In this document: positions 1 to 9,405 of the stretch, one piece after another
Numbering within the stretch: position 1 is the first letter of the stretch
How the letters are laid out: every line of letters begins with the position of its first letter
Assembly: GCF_035946055.1 (NCBI RefSeq)
Contig: NZ_CP108364.1
Location: 186,001-250,000, forward strand
Length of the DNA stretch: 64,000 nt
Direction: 5' to 3'
Source: Streptomyces sp. NBC_01341
GTDB taxonomy: Bacteria; Actinomycetota; Actinomycetes; Streptomycetales; Streptomycetaceae
The notes under the pieces: generated by a model
Database searches by the model: none
Told to the model about the DNA's origin: nothing
What the model saw: the letters and a program-made list of their open reading frames with translations, nothing else
Program-made: the position numbers and the translations under genes

Positions 1-3000
1 GCGCGTCGCCGAGCTGTGGTCGGAGCTGTTCAAGAAGGAGATAACCTCCCGGCACGCCCACTTCTTCGACCTCGGTGGCCACTCGCTGATGCTGGCGAGG
101 CTCCTTGCCCGGATCCGCCGGACCTTCGAGGTCGACCTGAATCTGCCGACGCTGTTCCGGTCGGCGACGATCGCCACGCTCGCCGAGGCAGTGGACGGTG
201 CGCTGCGAGCGGGTGGCCCGGCTGAGGAGGAGCCGGTCCCGCTGCCGGTCCCCCGCGACGGCGACCAGCCGCTCTCCCCCGAGCAGGAGGGCCTGTGGTT
301 CCTCCAGCAGCTCGATCCCCGCAGCTCCTCCTACAACATGGCGGGCGTGTTCCAGCTGCCCGCGGGCATCGGCGAGGAGGCCGTCCGCGCGGCTTTCATC
401 ACCGTGTGCGCCCGCCATGAGGCTCTGCGGCTGCGCTTCCATGAGGTCGACGGGCGCCCTGTCCAGTCCGTGGGCGAGGCCGCCCTCGACTTCGCGGCAC
501 TCACGGCCGTGACCGACCGGCCGTCGGGCCTCACGTCGCTGTCCGAGGCTGCCGCCGTCGCCTTCGATCTGGTCGACGGCCCGCTGGTACGGGTACGGAC
601 GGTCCGGGTCGGCGGCGACGAACTTCTCGTCGGCCTGACCGTCCATCACCTGTGCTGTGACGGCGTGTCCTGGAGCCTCCTCGCACAGCAGGCCGACGAG
701 TTGCTCTCCGGCGTCGACCGCCACACGCATCTGGACCACGGCGGGCCCCGGTTCCAGTTCGGCGACTACGCGGCGTGGCGTGCGGGCCGGAAGGAGGGCG
801 AGCGCGCGGAGGCCGACCTGGCCTACTGGTGCGACATGCTCGCCGACAGCCCCGACGCGGGCGTGCCGTGGGGGCGCCCCGTACCCCTCGGACGGCCGCA
901 CCGGGCCCGGGTGCTGCGTGTCGAGGTCGCCCCGGACGTGACGAACCGCGTGGCCGAACTGTGCGCGAAGGCCGGGGCCACCGAGTACATGGCCATGATG
1001 ACCGTCCTCGCGTATGTCATGTCCCGGGCGGCCGCGCAGGACCGGGTCGTCATCGGCAGCGACAGTGTGGGCCGGGGCCGGGAGGAGTTCGAGGAACTCA
1101 TCGGGTTCTTCGTACGGACGCACGCCTACAGCTTCGACATGGCGGGCGACCCCACGTTCGAGGAAGCACTCGGGCGGGTCAGGGCGACGCTCGTCGAGGC
1201 GTCCGGGCACCAGGACGTCTCCTTCGCGCGGGTCGTGGAGGCCGTCGCCGCTGCCCGTGACGGGGACCGCAGCCCTCTGTTCTCCGTGATGCTGCGGATG
1301 CCGCCGCGCGAGGAACTGCCGCGCGAGGCCGCTGTCCTGCGTCCCGTCGACGTCGTCGCCGACGCCGCCGACGGCTCCGGCGCCGCCCCCACGGCCAAGT
1401 TCGACCTCACCGTGGTGGTGCGCCCCGGGCCGGCGGGCACCCTCCTGGACTTCGAGTACGACGCCGACACGGTGCAGGCCGAGTTCGCCGCCGCGCTCGG
1501 CGAACGGTTCACGCGGCTGCTCCGCTTCGCCGCCGAGCAGCCGGCGAGTCCGTTGTCGGACGCCCGCCGCAGCAGCCACCCGTTCGCCGAGCCGCTTCCC
1601 GCGCGGGACCTGGTGCCGGTCGCCGAGCGTTTCCGTCGCCAGGCCTCGGCCACCCCGGACGCGGTCGCCGTGTCGTGTGCGGAGGGCGAGGTGACCTACT
1701 CCCGGCTCGCCGCCGCGGTGGCGGGAGCTGCGCGGGAGCTCCGCCCGGGCCGGCGCGTCGGTGTGCTGGGCGGGAAGTCCCCCGCGACCGTGGCCGCCCT
1801 GCTCGCCGCGGTCGGCGTCGGCACCACCGTCGTACTGCTGGACGACGGTCTGCCCGCGCCCCGGCGCGCAGCCATGATGGCCAAGGCCGGTGTCCAGCAC
1901 GTCCTGCTCACCGAGCCGTCGACCGCGACGGACGGCCCCGGCGACGCGACCGTCCGACGCCTGTCCTTCGAGGAACTCGCCGAGGGCGCGCACGAAGTAC
2001 TCGGTGCCGTCCCCGCCCGGCCCCTGGAGCCTGCGTACGTCTTCTTCACCTCGGGCACGACCGGCGAGGCGAAGGGCGTCGTCGGATCGCACCGCGGCCT
2101 CGACCACTTCATCGACTGGGAGGCGGAGGAGTTCGGCGTGCACGGCGGGGACCGGGTTGCGCAACTGACCACCCTGTCCTTCGACGCGATGCTGCGCGAC
2201 GTCTTCGTGCCGCTCACCCAGGGGGCCACGCTGTGCCTGCCACCGGCAGGTGCCCTGGACGACGCGGCGCGCACGGTGGACTGGCTGGCGCGCGAACGCG
2301 TCACCATCGTCCACACGACACCGAGCGTCGCGGCGTCGTGGCTGGAGGGCTCCGACCGGGGCACCGCGCGCCTGACCGATCTGCGGCTGCTCTGCCTCGC
2401 GGGTGAGCCCCTCACCGGCCGCCTCGTGCAAGACCTCCGGGAGGGGCTGCTGGGCCCGCACACCGAGGTCGTCAACTTCTACGGGCCGACCGAGACGACC
2501 ATGATCAAAATGTTCCACCGGGTGACGTCCGAGCAGGACACGGGCCCCGTGCCCGTCGGCAGACCGCTGCCCGGCGCCCAGGCGGTCGTCCTCGGCGTCG
2601 ACGGAACCGTCCGCGGTCCCGGCGAACGCGGCGAGATCGTCATCCGGACGCCGTACCGGACCCTGGGCTACCTCGACGACGCGCGGGCGGGTTCGCACTT
2701 CCGCCCCAATCCCCTGTCGGACGACCCGGCCGACCTCGTCTACCACACGGGCGATATCGCCGTGGTCGGTGCCTCCGGCGAGATCCAGGTCGAGGGGCGC
2801 AGCGACGACCTGCTCAAGGTACGCGGCGTCCGGGTGCACCCCGCTGAGGTCGCGGCCGAGCTGACGAGCCATCCGCAGGTGCGCCAGGTCCACGTGGAAG
2901 CGGACAAGGAGGCCGACGGCTCACTCGTCGCCTACGTGGTGCGCGCGCCCGGCTCCGTCCTGACGACGGAGGAACTCCGCCGGCACGCGCGCGAGCGGCT

Positions 3001-4171
3001 GCCGCTGGCCGTCGTCCCCTCTCTTTTCCTCTTCGTCGACCGGTTCGCCCTGCTGCCCAACGGCAAGCTGGACCGCTCCTCGCTCGGGAGCGCGTCGTCC
3101 CCAGCCGCGCAGGAGCATGTCCGGCCCCGGGACGACAACGAGGCCCTGATCTGGTCCATGTGGTCCGAGCTCCTCGGCCACGGGGACTTCGGCGTCACCG
3201 ACGACTTCTTCGCAGTCGGCGGGCACTCGCTGCTCGCCACCATCCTCCTGACCCGCATCCGCAAGAAGACGGGCTTGTCGATGTCGCTGCGCAAGCTCCT
3301 CGAGGGGCCGCGTGTCGACCGGTTGGCCGCGTCGGTGCGCGAACTGCTCGAGGAGTCCGACGATCAGGCGAGCGACGTGCTTCTGCCCCTGCGTCAGGGC
3401 ACGGCGGGTGGCCCGCTGCTGTTCCTCGTGCACCCGATCGGCGGTGATGTGCTGTGCTTCCGGGATATGGCGGCGGCACTGCCCGTGGAGTTCACGGTGA
3501 TCGGGGTCCGTTCGCCCGGCCTGGACGGCGGCACCGCGTTCACGTCCGTCCAGGAGATGGCGGCCGCTTATCTCCACGAGGTGCGCAGGACGCAGCCGGA
3601 GGGGCCCTACCACTTCGCCGGCTGGTCCATGGGCGGCGCCATCGCGTACGAGATGGCACGCCAGCTGTCCTTCGAAGGCGTGCGCACCGCCTCAGTGGTC
3701 CTGCTGGACAGCTACGCGCCGGGTTCGAAGGCCTTCGAGCACTTCGCCGATCCCGAAGGCGACCGGGTGGCATCCTTCGCCGACGACTTGGAGCGGATGA
3801 CCGGCGAGCGTGCCGACACCACTCTGCTCAGTGGCGTGCGACCGCCCGCCGGTGAGGAACAGGAGTCGCTGCTCCGCAGGTTCACGGTGTTCGATGCCAA
3901 CGCCACCGCGCTCGTGGACTACCGGATGCGGCGCACCCGCCTCAAGGACACCCGGCTCACGCTGGTGCTCGCCGGTGACCAGTCCCGGCCGGAGGGGATG
4001 TCCCCCGCCCTCGGATGGGAGGAGGCACTGGGCACGCCGGTGGAGACCCGGGCCGTGCCCGGCGCCGATCACTTCACCCTGGTGCAACGGCCCCATGCCG
4101 CCGTCACGGCCCGGGAGATCGCCCGCGCGGTCGAGCCGGGCACCACCGGCCGGGACGAGGGACGTGGATGA
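1..4171 (+). CDS. Nonribosomal peptide synthetase, terminal module (T-C-A-T-TE), 5' partial
   Basis: The reading frame is open from base 2, so the gene is cut by the window edge. Domains in order, counting residues from base 2: a carrier domain with the GGHSL motif (Ser28); a condensation domain with HHLCCDG (residues 215-221); an adenylation domain (about 540-1010) with the A3 core TSGTTGEAKG near residue 683 and GRSDDLLKVRG near its end; a second carrier domain (Ser1076 in VGGHSLL); and a C-terminal type I thioesterase with GWSMGG (Ser1209). The thioesterase marks the last module, which releases the peptide. The C domain keeps the full HHxxxDG motif, so it should condense. I did not assign an A-domain substrate because the pocket residues could not be aligned reliably by eye. 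The stop overlaps the next gene by ATGA, so the cluster is translationally coupled. Confidence 0.96.
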   Translation, partial: RVAELWSELFKKEITSRHAHFFDLGGHSLMLARLLARIRRTFEVDLNLPTLFRSATIATLAEAVDGALRAGGPAEEEPVPLPVPRDGDQPLSPEQEGLWFLQQLDPRSSSYNMAGVFQLPAGIGEEAVRAAFITVCARHEALRLRFHEVDGRPVQSVGEAALDFAALTAVTDRPSGLTSLSEAAAVAFDLVDGPLVRVRTVRVGGDELLVGLTVHHLCCDGVSWSLLAQQADELLSGVDRHTHLDHGGPRFQFGDYAAWRAGRKEGERAEADLAYWCDMLADSPDAGVPWGRPVPLGRPHRARVLRVEVAPDVTNRVAELCAKAGATEYMAMMTVLAYVMSRAAAQDRVVIGSDSVGRGREEFEELIGFFVRTHAYSFDMAGDPTFEEALGRVRATLVEASGHQDVSFARVVEAVAAARDGDRSPLFSVMLRMPPREELPREAAVLRPVDVVADAADGSGAAPTAKFDLTVVVRPGPAGTLLDFEYDADTVQAEFAAALGERFTRLLRFAAEQPASPLSDARRSSHPFAEPLPARDLVPVAERFRRQASATPDAVAVSCAEGEVTYSRLAAAVAGAARELRPGRRVGVLGGKSPATVAALLAAVGVGTTVVLLDDGLPAPRRAAMMAKAGVQHVLLTEPSTATDGPGDATVRRLSFEELAEGAHEVLGAVPARPLEPAYVFFTSGTTGEAKGVVGSHRGLDHFIDWEAEEFGVHGGDRVAQLTTLSFDAMLRDVFVPLTQGATLCLPPAGALDDAARTVDWLARERVTIVHTTPSVAASWLEGSDRGTARLTDLRLLCLAGEPLTGRLVQDLREGLLGPHTEVVNFYGPTETTMIKMFHRVTSEQDTGPVPVGRPLPGAQAVVLGVDGTVRGPGERGEIVIRTPYRTLGYLDDARAGSHFRPNPLSDDPADLVYHTGDIAVVGASGEIQVEGRSDDLLKVRGVRVHPAEVAAELTSHPQVRQVHVEADKEADGSLVAYVVRAPGSVLTTEELRRHARERLPLAVVPSLFLFVDRFALLPNGKLDRSSLGSASSPAAQEHVRPRDDNEALIWSMWSELLGHGDFGVTDDFFAVGGHSLLATILLTRIRKKTGLSMSLRKLLEGPRVDRLAASVRELLEESDDQASDVLLPLRQGTAGGPLLFLVHPIGGDVLCFRDMAAALPVEFTVIGVRSPGLDGGTAFTSVQEMAAAYLHEVRRTQPEGPYHFAGWSMGGAIAYEMARQLSFEGVRTASVVLLDSYAPGSKAFEHFADPEGDRVASFADDLERMTGERADTTLLSGVRPPAGEEQESLLRRFTVFDANATALVDYRMRRTRLKDTRLTLVLAGDQSRPEGMSPALGWEEALGTPVETRAVPGADHFTLVQRPHAAVTAREIARAVEPGTTGRDEGRG

Positions 4172-5550
4172 GCGGCATGACGGCGCCCCGCTTCCGGGCG
4201 TACTCGGCACGCGATCTGGACGCGCTGCTGGACCGGTGCGGGGCGGACGCCGAGACGAAGCTCCAGATACGCGCCGTGGCCGCGGTCCTGCCGTTCCGGA
4301 CCAACCAGTACGTCGTCGACGAACTCATCGACTGGGACGACGTGCACGACGACCCGCTCTTCCGGCTGGTCTTCCCGCAGCCCGACATGCTGGCCGCCGA
4401 CGAGCTGAAGACCGTGACGGACCTGCTGCGCGAGGAAGCGGGTCCCACCCGTATCGCACCCGCCGTGCGGGCGGTCCGCGCGGGGCTGAACGCGCACCCG
4501 GCGGGCCAGACGGACCAGAACGTCCCCGTCTGGCAGGGGCAGCGGCTCTCGGGCGTGCAGCACAAGTACGAGGAGACGCTGCTCTATTTCCCGCGTCAGG
4601 GCCAGACCTGCCACGCGTACTGCACCTACTGCTTCCGCTGGGCGCAGTTCGTCGGGGTTCCCGAGCTGAAGATGGCCGCGGAGAAGGACGACGCGGACGC
4701 GCTCGCCGCCTATCTGAGGCACCACACGGAGATCACCGACATCCTGGTCACCGGCGGCGACCCGTTGATCATGCGTACGGACAACCTGCGGCGTGCACTG
4801 GAGCCCTTCCTCGCCCCTGGGATGGAGCACATCAGGAACATCCGGATCGGCACCAAGGCCCTGACCTACTGGCCTTACCGCTTCACCGACGACGAGGACG
4901 CCGACGACCTCCTGCGCCTGTTCGAGGAGGTCCGCGCCTCCGGCCGGCACCTCGCGGTGATGGCCCACGTGACGCATCCCCGCGAGCTTCATCCCGAGCC
5001 CGTGCGGCGCGCGGTCGAGCGGATCCGGTCGACGGGCGCCGTGATCCGCACCCAGGCGCCCCTGGTCAGGTCGATCAACGACGACCCCGGCGTCTGGCGG
5101 GAGATGTGGACGCGCGCGGTCGCCCTCGACGCCGTGCCTTACTACATGTTCGTGGAGCGTGACACCGGCCCGCGCCAGTACTTCGAGGTCCCGCTCGTCC
5201 GCGCCTGGCACATCTACCGCGAGGCGCTGTCTTCGGTGACGGGGCTGGCCCGCACGGTGCGCGGTCCGTCCATGTCCGCCACCCGCGGCAAGGTCGTCGT
5301 CGACGGGGTGACGGAGATCGCGGGACAGTCCGCGCTCGCGCTGCGCTACCTGCAGGCCAGGGACCCCGAGGTGGTCGGACGGCCGTTCTTCGCGCGGTTC
5401 GACCCGCAGGCGACGTGGGTGACGGACCTGCGGCCGCTGTCCCCATCGGACGCGCCCTTCCTGGACCAGACGGCCGGGGGCCGGTCCGGAGGACCCGGGG
5501 ACCGACCGGACGAACGGGTCGTGGGACGGACCGGGGGCACGCCGGGGTGA
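4168..5550 (+). CDS. KamA-family radical SAM protein (aminomutase-like)
   Basis: This 460-aa protein carries the radical SAM cluster motif CHAYCTYC (Cys148, Cys152, Cys155), followed by FRW as in lysine/arginine 2,3-aminomutases. The later segments APLVRSINDDP and VPYYMF are also typical of the KamA family, which makes beta-amino acids with SAM, a 4Fe-4S cluster and PLP. The PGGGGK loop that holds the PLP lysine in classical lysine 2,3-aminomutase is absent. The matching place reads SMSATRGKVVVDG, where Lys375 is the only obvious candidate. The start is the ATG overlapping the NRPS stop. In context it probably supplies or modifies an amino acid for the NRPS; whether it is a true aminomutase is inferred. 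Confidence 0.88.
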   Translation: MSGMTAPRFRAYSARDLDALLDRCGADAETKLQIRAVAAVLPFRTNQYVVDELIDWDDVHDDPLFRLVFPQPDMLAADELKTVTDLLREEAGPTRIAPAVRAVRAGLNAHPAGQTDQNVPVWQGQRLSGVQHKYEETLLYFPRQGQTCHAYCTYCFRWAQFVGVPELKMAAEKDDADALAAYLRHHTEITDILVTGGDPLIMRTDNLRRALEPFLAPGMEHIRNIRIGTKALTYWPYRFTDDEDADDLLRLFEEVRASGRHLAVMAHVTHPRELHPEPVRRAVERIRSTGAVIRTQAPLVRSINDDPGVWREMWTRAVALDAVPYYMFVERDTGPRQYFEVPLVRAWHIYREALSSVTGLARTVRGPSMSATRGKVVVDGVTEIAGQSALALRYLQARDPEVVGRPFFARFDPQATWVTDLRPLSPSDAPFLDQTAGGRSGGPGDRPDERVVGRTGGTPG

Positions 5551-5627
5551 CGCCACCCACCCCGGATCTCCCCCACCGCCCCGTCCGATCCCCTGCCCGC
5601 CGCAACACCGATACGTCAGGAGACCGC

Positions 5628-6581
5628 ATGTCCGAGCCGGCCGTACTGCCGCTCGTGGTGGAAGCAGGTTCCACCACCGACCTCGTAGACCTCATCGAGC
5701 ACGACCGTGAAGAGCTCCGTGCGGCGCTCGACACCCATGGAGCGCTCCTCTTCCGGGGCTTCGATGTCGACGGCGTCGACGGACTGCAGTCCACCGTCAA
5801 CGCGCTGTCCGGAAAGACGCTCACCTACACCGAGGCGTCCTCACCGCGCACCTCGATCCAGGGCAATGTGTACACGTCCACCGACCACCCGGCCGAGGAG
5901 GAGATATTCCTCCACAACGAGTGCTCCTATCAGGACACTTGGCCGATGACGCTGTACTTCTACTGCCTGCGGTCGCCGCGGACGCTGGGAGCGACCCCGC
6001 TGGCCGACACCCGGCGGCTGTACGCGTCGATCGACTCCGCCGTGCGGGAGGAGTTCGCGCGCCGGCGCTGGAGTCTGGTGCGCAACTACCACCCGAACTT
6101 CGGTGTCCCGTGGCCCAAGGTGTTCGGAACCGACAGCCGGGCCGAGGTGGAGGCCTACGGCAAGAAGCACGGGCTGGTCCCCGAGTGGACCGGCGGGGAC
6201 GGGCTGCGCACCCGTGCGGTGCGGGACGCGCTGCACCGCCATCCGCGCACCGGCGAGGAGGTGTGGTTCAACCACATCACCTTCTTCCACGTGACCACGC
6301 TCCCGGAGGATGTCCAGGAGGGCCTGCTCGCCCTCTTCGGCGAGGACGGCCTCCCCACGAACACGTACTACGGCGACGGCGGACGCATACCCGACGACGT
6401 GATGGACCACCTGCGCAGCCGCTACGCGGACTGCCGGGTCCGCTTCGACTGGCAGCGCGACGACATCCTCGTGGTGGACAACATGCTGTCCGGACATGGC
6501 CGGGAGCCATTCACCGGCGACCGGAAGATAGCGGTCGCGATGGCAGAGCCGCACAGCGCCCGACAGGGAGACCCACGATGA
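5628..6581 (+). CDS. TauD/clavaminate-synthase-like Fe(II)/2-oxoglutarate oxygenase
   Basis: A 317-aa member of the TauD/TfdA superfamily. The metal triad is visible as HNE (His96, Glu98) and a distal His290 in MLSGHGREPFTG; the Arg a few residues later is the usual 2-oxoglutarate anchor. An HxE in place of HxD is typical of the clavaminate synthase/VioC/SyrP branch, which hydroxylates or desaturates free or carrier-bound amino acids. The ATG is preceded by TCAGGAGA at good spacing, and the stop overlaps the next start (ATGA). The expected role is oxidative tailoring of an amino-acid unit in the NRPS product, giving a hydroxyl that the downstream carbamoyltransferase could modify. That link is inferred from order. 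Confidence 0.9.
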   Translation: MSEPAVLPLVVEAGSTTDLVDLIEHDREELRAALDTHGALLFRGFDVDGVDGLQSTVNALSGKTLTYTEASSPRTSIQGNVYTSTDHPAEEEIFLHNECSYQDTWPMTLYFYCLRSPRTLGATPLADTRRLYASIDSAVREEFARRRWSLVRNYHPNFGVPWPKVFGTDSRAEVEAYGKKHGLVPEWTGGDGLRTRAVRDALHRHPRTGEEVWFNHITFFHVTTLPEDVQEGLLALFGEDGLPTNTYYGDGGRIPDDVMDHLRSRYADCRVRFDWQRDDILVVDNMLSGHGREPFTGDRKIAVAMAEPHSARQGDPR

Positions 6582-8380
6582 CACAGAAGAACACGCCTCC
6601 CCCGGCGCCCTCCGGACCTGTGATCCTCGGGATCTCGGCCCACTTCCACGACTCGGCGGCAGCGCTGCTGGTGGACGGCCGGCTCGTGGCCGCCTCCCAC
6701 GAGGAGCGCTACACCCGGCGCAAGCAGGACCCCGACCTGCCGCTCGACGCCGTGCGCGACTGCCTGGACCAGGCGGGTCTCCGCATCACCGACGTGGACT
6801 GCGTGGCCTACTACGAGGATCCGGCGAAGAAGCTCCACCGCCAGCTGTGGACCGGGCTGCCGGCTTTCCCGGACAGCAGCGACGGCGCTCTCTACCGCCT
6901 GGACGCCGGCCGGCCGCTGCGGGAGATCCGCGACAGGCTCGGCTGGGAGGGCCGGGTCGAGTTCGTCGAGCACCACCTCTCGCACGCCGCGAGCGCCTAC
7001 TACTTCTCCGGCTTCGACGACAGCGCCGTGCTGACGGTCGACGCCGTCGGCGAGTGGACCACCACCAGTTGGGGGGTGGGCAGGGGCGCGTCGCTCGAAC
7101 TGACCGAGCAGGTCGAGTTCCCCCACTCCCTCGGCCTCCTCTACAGCGCGGTCACCGGATACCTCGGATTCGAGGTGAACGAGGGCGAGTACAAGGTGAT
7201 GGGACTGGCCCCCTACGGCGAGCCCCGGTTCCGGGACGAGATCGCCCGCCTGATCCATGTCACCGAGGACGGGTCGTTCCGGCTCGACCTGGACTACTTC
7301 GACTTCACCGACCCGGACGGCATGCTCGGTGAGCGCTTCACGTCCCTGATCGGCGTGCCGCCGCGGGTGCCGGAGTCGGAGATCGAGAAGGTCCACCACG
7401 ACCTCGCACGCAGCATCCAGGTGGTGACGGAGGAGACCCTGCTGCGTCTGGTCGACAAGGCCCACCGCATGTCGGGCAGCGAGAACCTGTGCATGGCCGG
7501 AGGTGTGGCTCTCAACGTCGTCGCCGTGCGCCGCATCGTCGAAGAAGGGCCCTTCGCCAGGGTGTTCGTGCAGCCGGCCGCAGGTGACGCGGGCGGCAGC
7601 CTCGGCTGCGCGGCTGTGGCCCACCAGCGTCTCACCGGGGAGCGGCCACGACAGGACCGGATGACTTCGGCGCTCCTCGGCTCCGGCACGGACTCCGACG
7701 ACATCGCCCTGCTGCTCGGCGCGTACGCCGGCCAGTCCTTCGCGGACTTCCGCGGGGACGAGGCGGGTCTGCTCGACGCCGTCGCGGGACGGCTGGCCGA
7801 TGGCAAGGTCATCGGCTGGTACCACGGCCGGGAGGAGTTCGGACCCCGCTCGCTCGGCGGACGGTCGATCCTGGCCGACCCTCGGGGCGACGGCACGCGG
7901 GACCGGATCAACGCCTCGGTCAAGATGCGCGAGGCGTTCCGGCCGTTCGCGCCCGCCGTACTGGCCGAGCACGCTCACGAGCACTTCCGGCTCGACCACG
8001 AGTCGCCGTTCATGCTGGAGACCTGCGAGGTCGTGTCTCCGCTGCCGCTGCCGGCCATCACCCACGTGGACAAGTCCGCGCGCGTCCAGACGGTCACCGA
8101 GAGGACGAACGGGCGCTTCTACCGCCTCGTCAGGACGTTCGCCGACCGAACGGGCTGCCCGCTGCTCCTCAACACCTCGTTCAACCTGCGGGGAGAACCG
8201 ATCGTCCACACCCCCGTCGACGCGCTGCTCTGCTTTCTGAGGTCGGACATCGACTGTCTGGTCCTGGACGACTTCGTTCTGGACCGCCACGCGCTCCCGC
8301 ACGCCTGGGTGGCCTGGTTCAAGGGGACTCGGCCACCGCGCAGGAGCCGGGTGAGCGACAGCGTCTACACCCTGCTCTGA
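6578..8380 (+). CDS. NodU/CmcH-family carbamoyltransferase
   Basis: A 600-aa protein of the family that transfers carbamoyl from carbamoyl phosphate to hydroxyls on natural products, via an adenylated intermediate. The N-terminal Kae1-like half opens with ILGISAHFHDSAAALL and has the metal/nucleotide-binding segment HHLSHAASAYYFSGF and GEYKVMGLAPYG. A GGVALN turn sits near the middle. The C-terminal half has GREEFGPRSLGGRSILADPR and LLNTSFNLRGEPIV, all family hallmarks. Length is normal for CmcH/NodU proteins. It is the last gene of the cluster: the next 360 bases lack a convincing gene, so the cluster edge probably lies here. Confidence 0.94.
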   Translation: MTQKNTPPPAPSGPVILGISAHFHDSAAALLVDGRLVAASHEERYTRRKQDPDLPLDAVRDCLDQAGLRITDVDCVAYYEDPAKKLHRQLWTGLPAFPDSSDGALYRLDAGRPLREIRDRLGWEGRVEFVEHHLSHAASAYYFSGFDDSAVLTVDAVGEWTTTSWGVGRGASLELTEQVEFPHSLGLLYSAVTGYLGFEVNEGEYKVMGLAPYGEPRFRDEIARLIHVTEDGSFRLDLDYFDFTDPDGMLGERFTSLIGVPPRVPESEIEKVHHDLARSIQVVTEETLLRLVDKAHRMSGSENLCMAGGVALNVVAVRRIVEEGPFARVFVQPAAGDAGGSLGCAAVAHQRLTGERPRQDRMTSALLGSGTDSDDIALLLGAYAGQSFADFRGDEAGLLDAVAGRLADGKVIGWYHGREEFGPRSLGGRSILADPRGDGTRDRINASVKMREAFRPFAPAVLAEHAHEHFRLDHESPFMLETCEVVSPLPLPAITHVDKSARVQTVTERTNGRFYRLVRTFADRTGCPLLLNTSFNLRGEPIVHTPVDALLCFLRSDIDCLVLDDFVLDRHALPHAWVAWFKGTRPPRRSRVSDSVYTLL

Positions 8381-8746
8381 CAGAGGCGGACACTCCCCTG
8401 CAGAGGGGGACTCCGGTACTTCAACCCGGGGCTGGGCCCATCGGGTCATGGCCCCGGGCTCTCGCGCTGCGGACCCGAGACTGTCGCCGGCGGAGGGACC
8501 GCGCGCCCCCGCGGTCGCAGTGACGACAAGCTCTGTTCCCGGGTCGTGGTTCTGGCTCAGCCTTCGTGATGAGCGGAGCCGGGGCAGGTCTCCACGTACG
8601 TGCCTGCTCTGTTGTCCCGCCAGGAGGCGTCGAGAAGCGGCTTCAACTGCTGGGTAACAATTGACCGGCGTTCGTGATCACGCGGTGACTGAGTGTGGCG
8701 CTGAGTGCATCAGAAGAAGTTTGCTCGGACGACTGGGGGTGGGAAC
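8381..8746. other. Intergenic region at the edge of the NRPS cluster
   Basis: No convincing gene. A weak dyad (TCCCCT/AGGGGGA, about 8394-8411) follows the carbamoyltransferase stop and may act as a terminator. At 8548-8570 the sequence GGTTCTGGCTCAG is followed by CCTTCGTGAT; a close copy is found at 32387-32409. Both may be relics of the same insertion-sequence end. Confidence 0.4.
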
Positions 8747-8998
8747 GTGGAGCGGCAACAGTACGTGGAGAGATGCTCGGAGCTCTTCGCAGTGGGCGGC
8801 TACGAGGCCGTGAGAGCTGAGGCAGAGGCGGGGCTCAAGGAGTGCGGACCGGATCCGGTTCTCTTCCGTTGGCTCGGACAGGCACATGCCGCGGTAGACG
8901 GGGCAAGCTCAGCAGGCAGCTATAGCGGAGCAGAGCGTGTTGGTGACCGACGCACTGCGGCGAGCCGCCCGTGGCGAGTCCAGCGAGGACACAGGTGA
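8747..8998 (+). CDS. Hypothetical protein, possibly the 5' half of a frameshifted gene
   Basis: An 83-aa reading frame from a GTG preceded by a GGGGGTGGGA Shine-Dalgarno stretch. The first 50 residues look protein-like and helical (YVERCSELFAVGGYEAVRAE), resembling a TPR-type helix pair. The last 25 residues look like out-of-frame sequence. The next frame over becomes protein-like at about 8898 (QQAAIAEQS), so a frameshift near 8890 may have split one gene of about 180 residues into this and the next entry. No family could be named. Confidence 0.35.
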   Translation: MERQQYVERCSELFAVGGYEAVRAEAEAGLKECGPDPVLFRWLGQAHAAVDGASSAGSYSGAERVGDRRTAASRPWRVQRGHR

Positions 8999-9296
8999 AG
9001 ACCTTCGGGCCGCGGAACTTGTTGCGGCGGTTGAACTGCTACGGGGGGCCCGGAACGCACCACTGCGCCTGCTTCTGGCGCACCGGGTCGAAGCGTATGT
9101 GCTGACGTTTGTGGCATCGTTCGGCCTGAACAAGGCACTGGTGTGGAGTGGAGTGCTGGACTTCAGCCTGTGGGGCTGGTTGTTCTGGGCTCCCATGCTT
9201 GTTGCCGAAGCCAAGCTCCGCCAGGCCAAGAAGCTGGGACGGGAGCGCGTGATCGCGCGCATCCAGGCGCGCCATGACGAGATGCGCCTGCCTTGA
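8937..9296 (+). CDS. Small putative membrane protein
   Basis: A 119-aa frame with a GTG start and GGAG about 8 bases upstream. The centre has a hydrophobic, aromatic-rich stretch (VLTFVASFGLNKAL then FSLWGWLFWAPML) that could be one or two membrane segments. A basic helix follows (KLRQAKKLGRERVIARIQ). It overlaps the previous frame, so it is either a coupled gene or the 3' half of a broken one. It is unrecognised; the codon bias and basic C-terminus support real coding. Confidence 0.45.
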   Translation: MLVTDALRRAARGESSEDTGEDLRAAELVAAVELLRGARNAPLRLLLAHRVEAYVLTFVASFGLNKALVWSGVLDFSLWGWLFWAPMLVAEAKLRQAKKLGRERVIARIQARHDEMRLP

Positions 9297-9405
9297 AGCC
9301 CGCCCGAGAACAAGCATCTGCATCTGTGAGTGCTTCAGTTCATCACAGCCGCCAGGCTAAGCACTCGGTTACCACGGCCTCCTGGCGTAACCAGCGACGG
9401 CGCAA

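Noticed and set aside
4069..5556. A 495-codon minus-strand frame opposite the KamA-like gene
   Set aside because: Antisense artefact; low-complexity basic composition and no ribosome binding site.
6422..8449. A 675-codon open frame on the minus strand opposite the carbamoyltransferase gene
   Set aside because: It is the expected antisense shadow of a GC-rich gene: the plus strand has clear family motifs and a coupled start, while the antisense translation is Arg/Val/Gly-rich without motifs.
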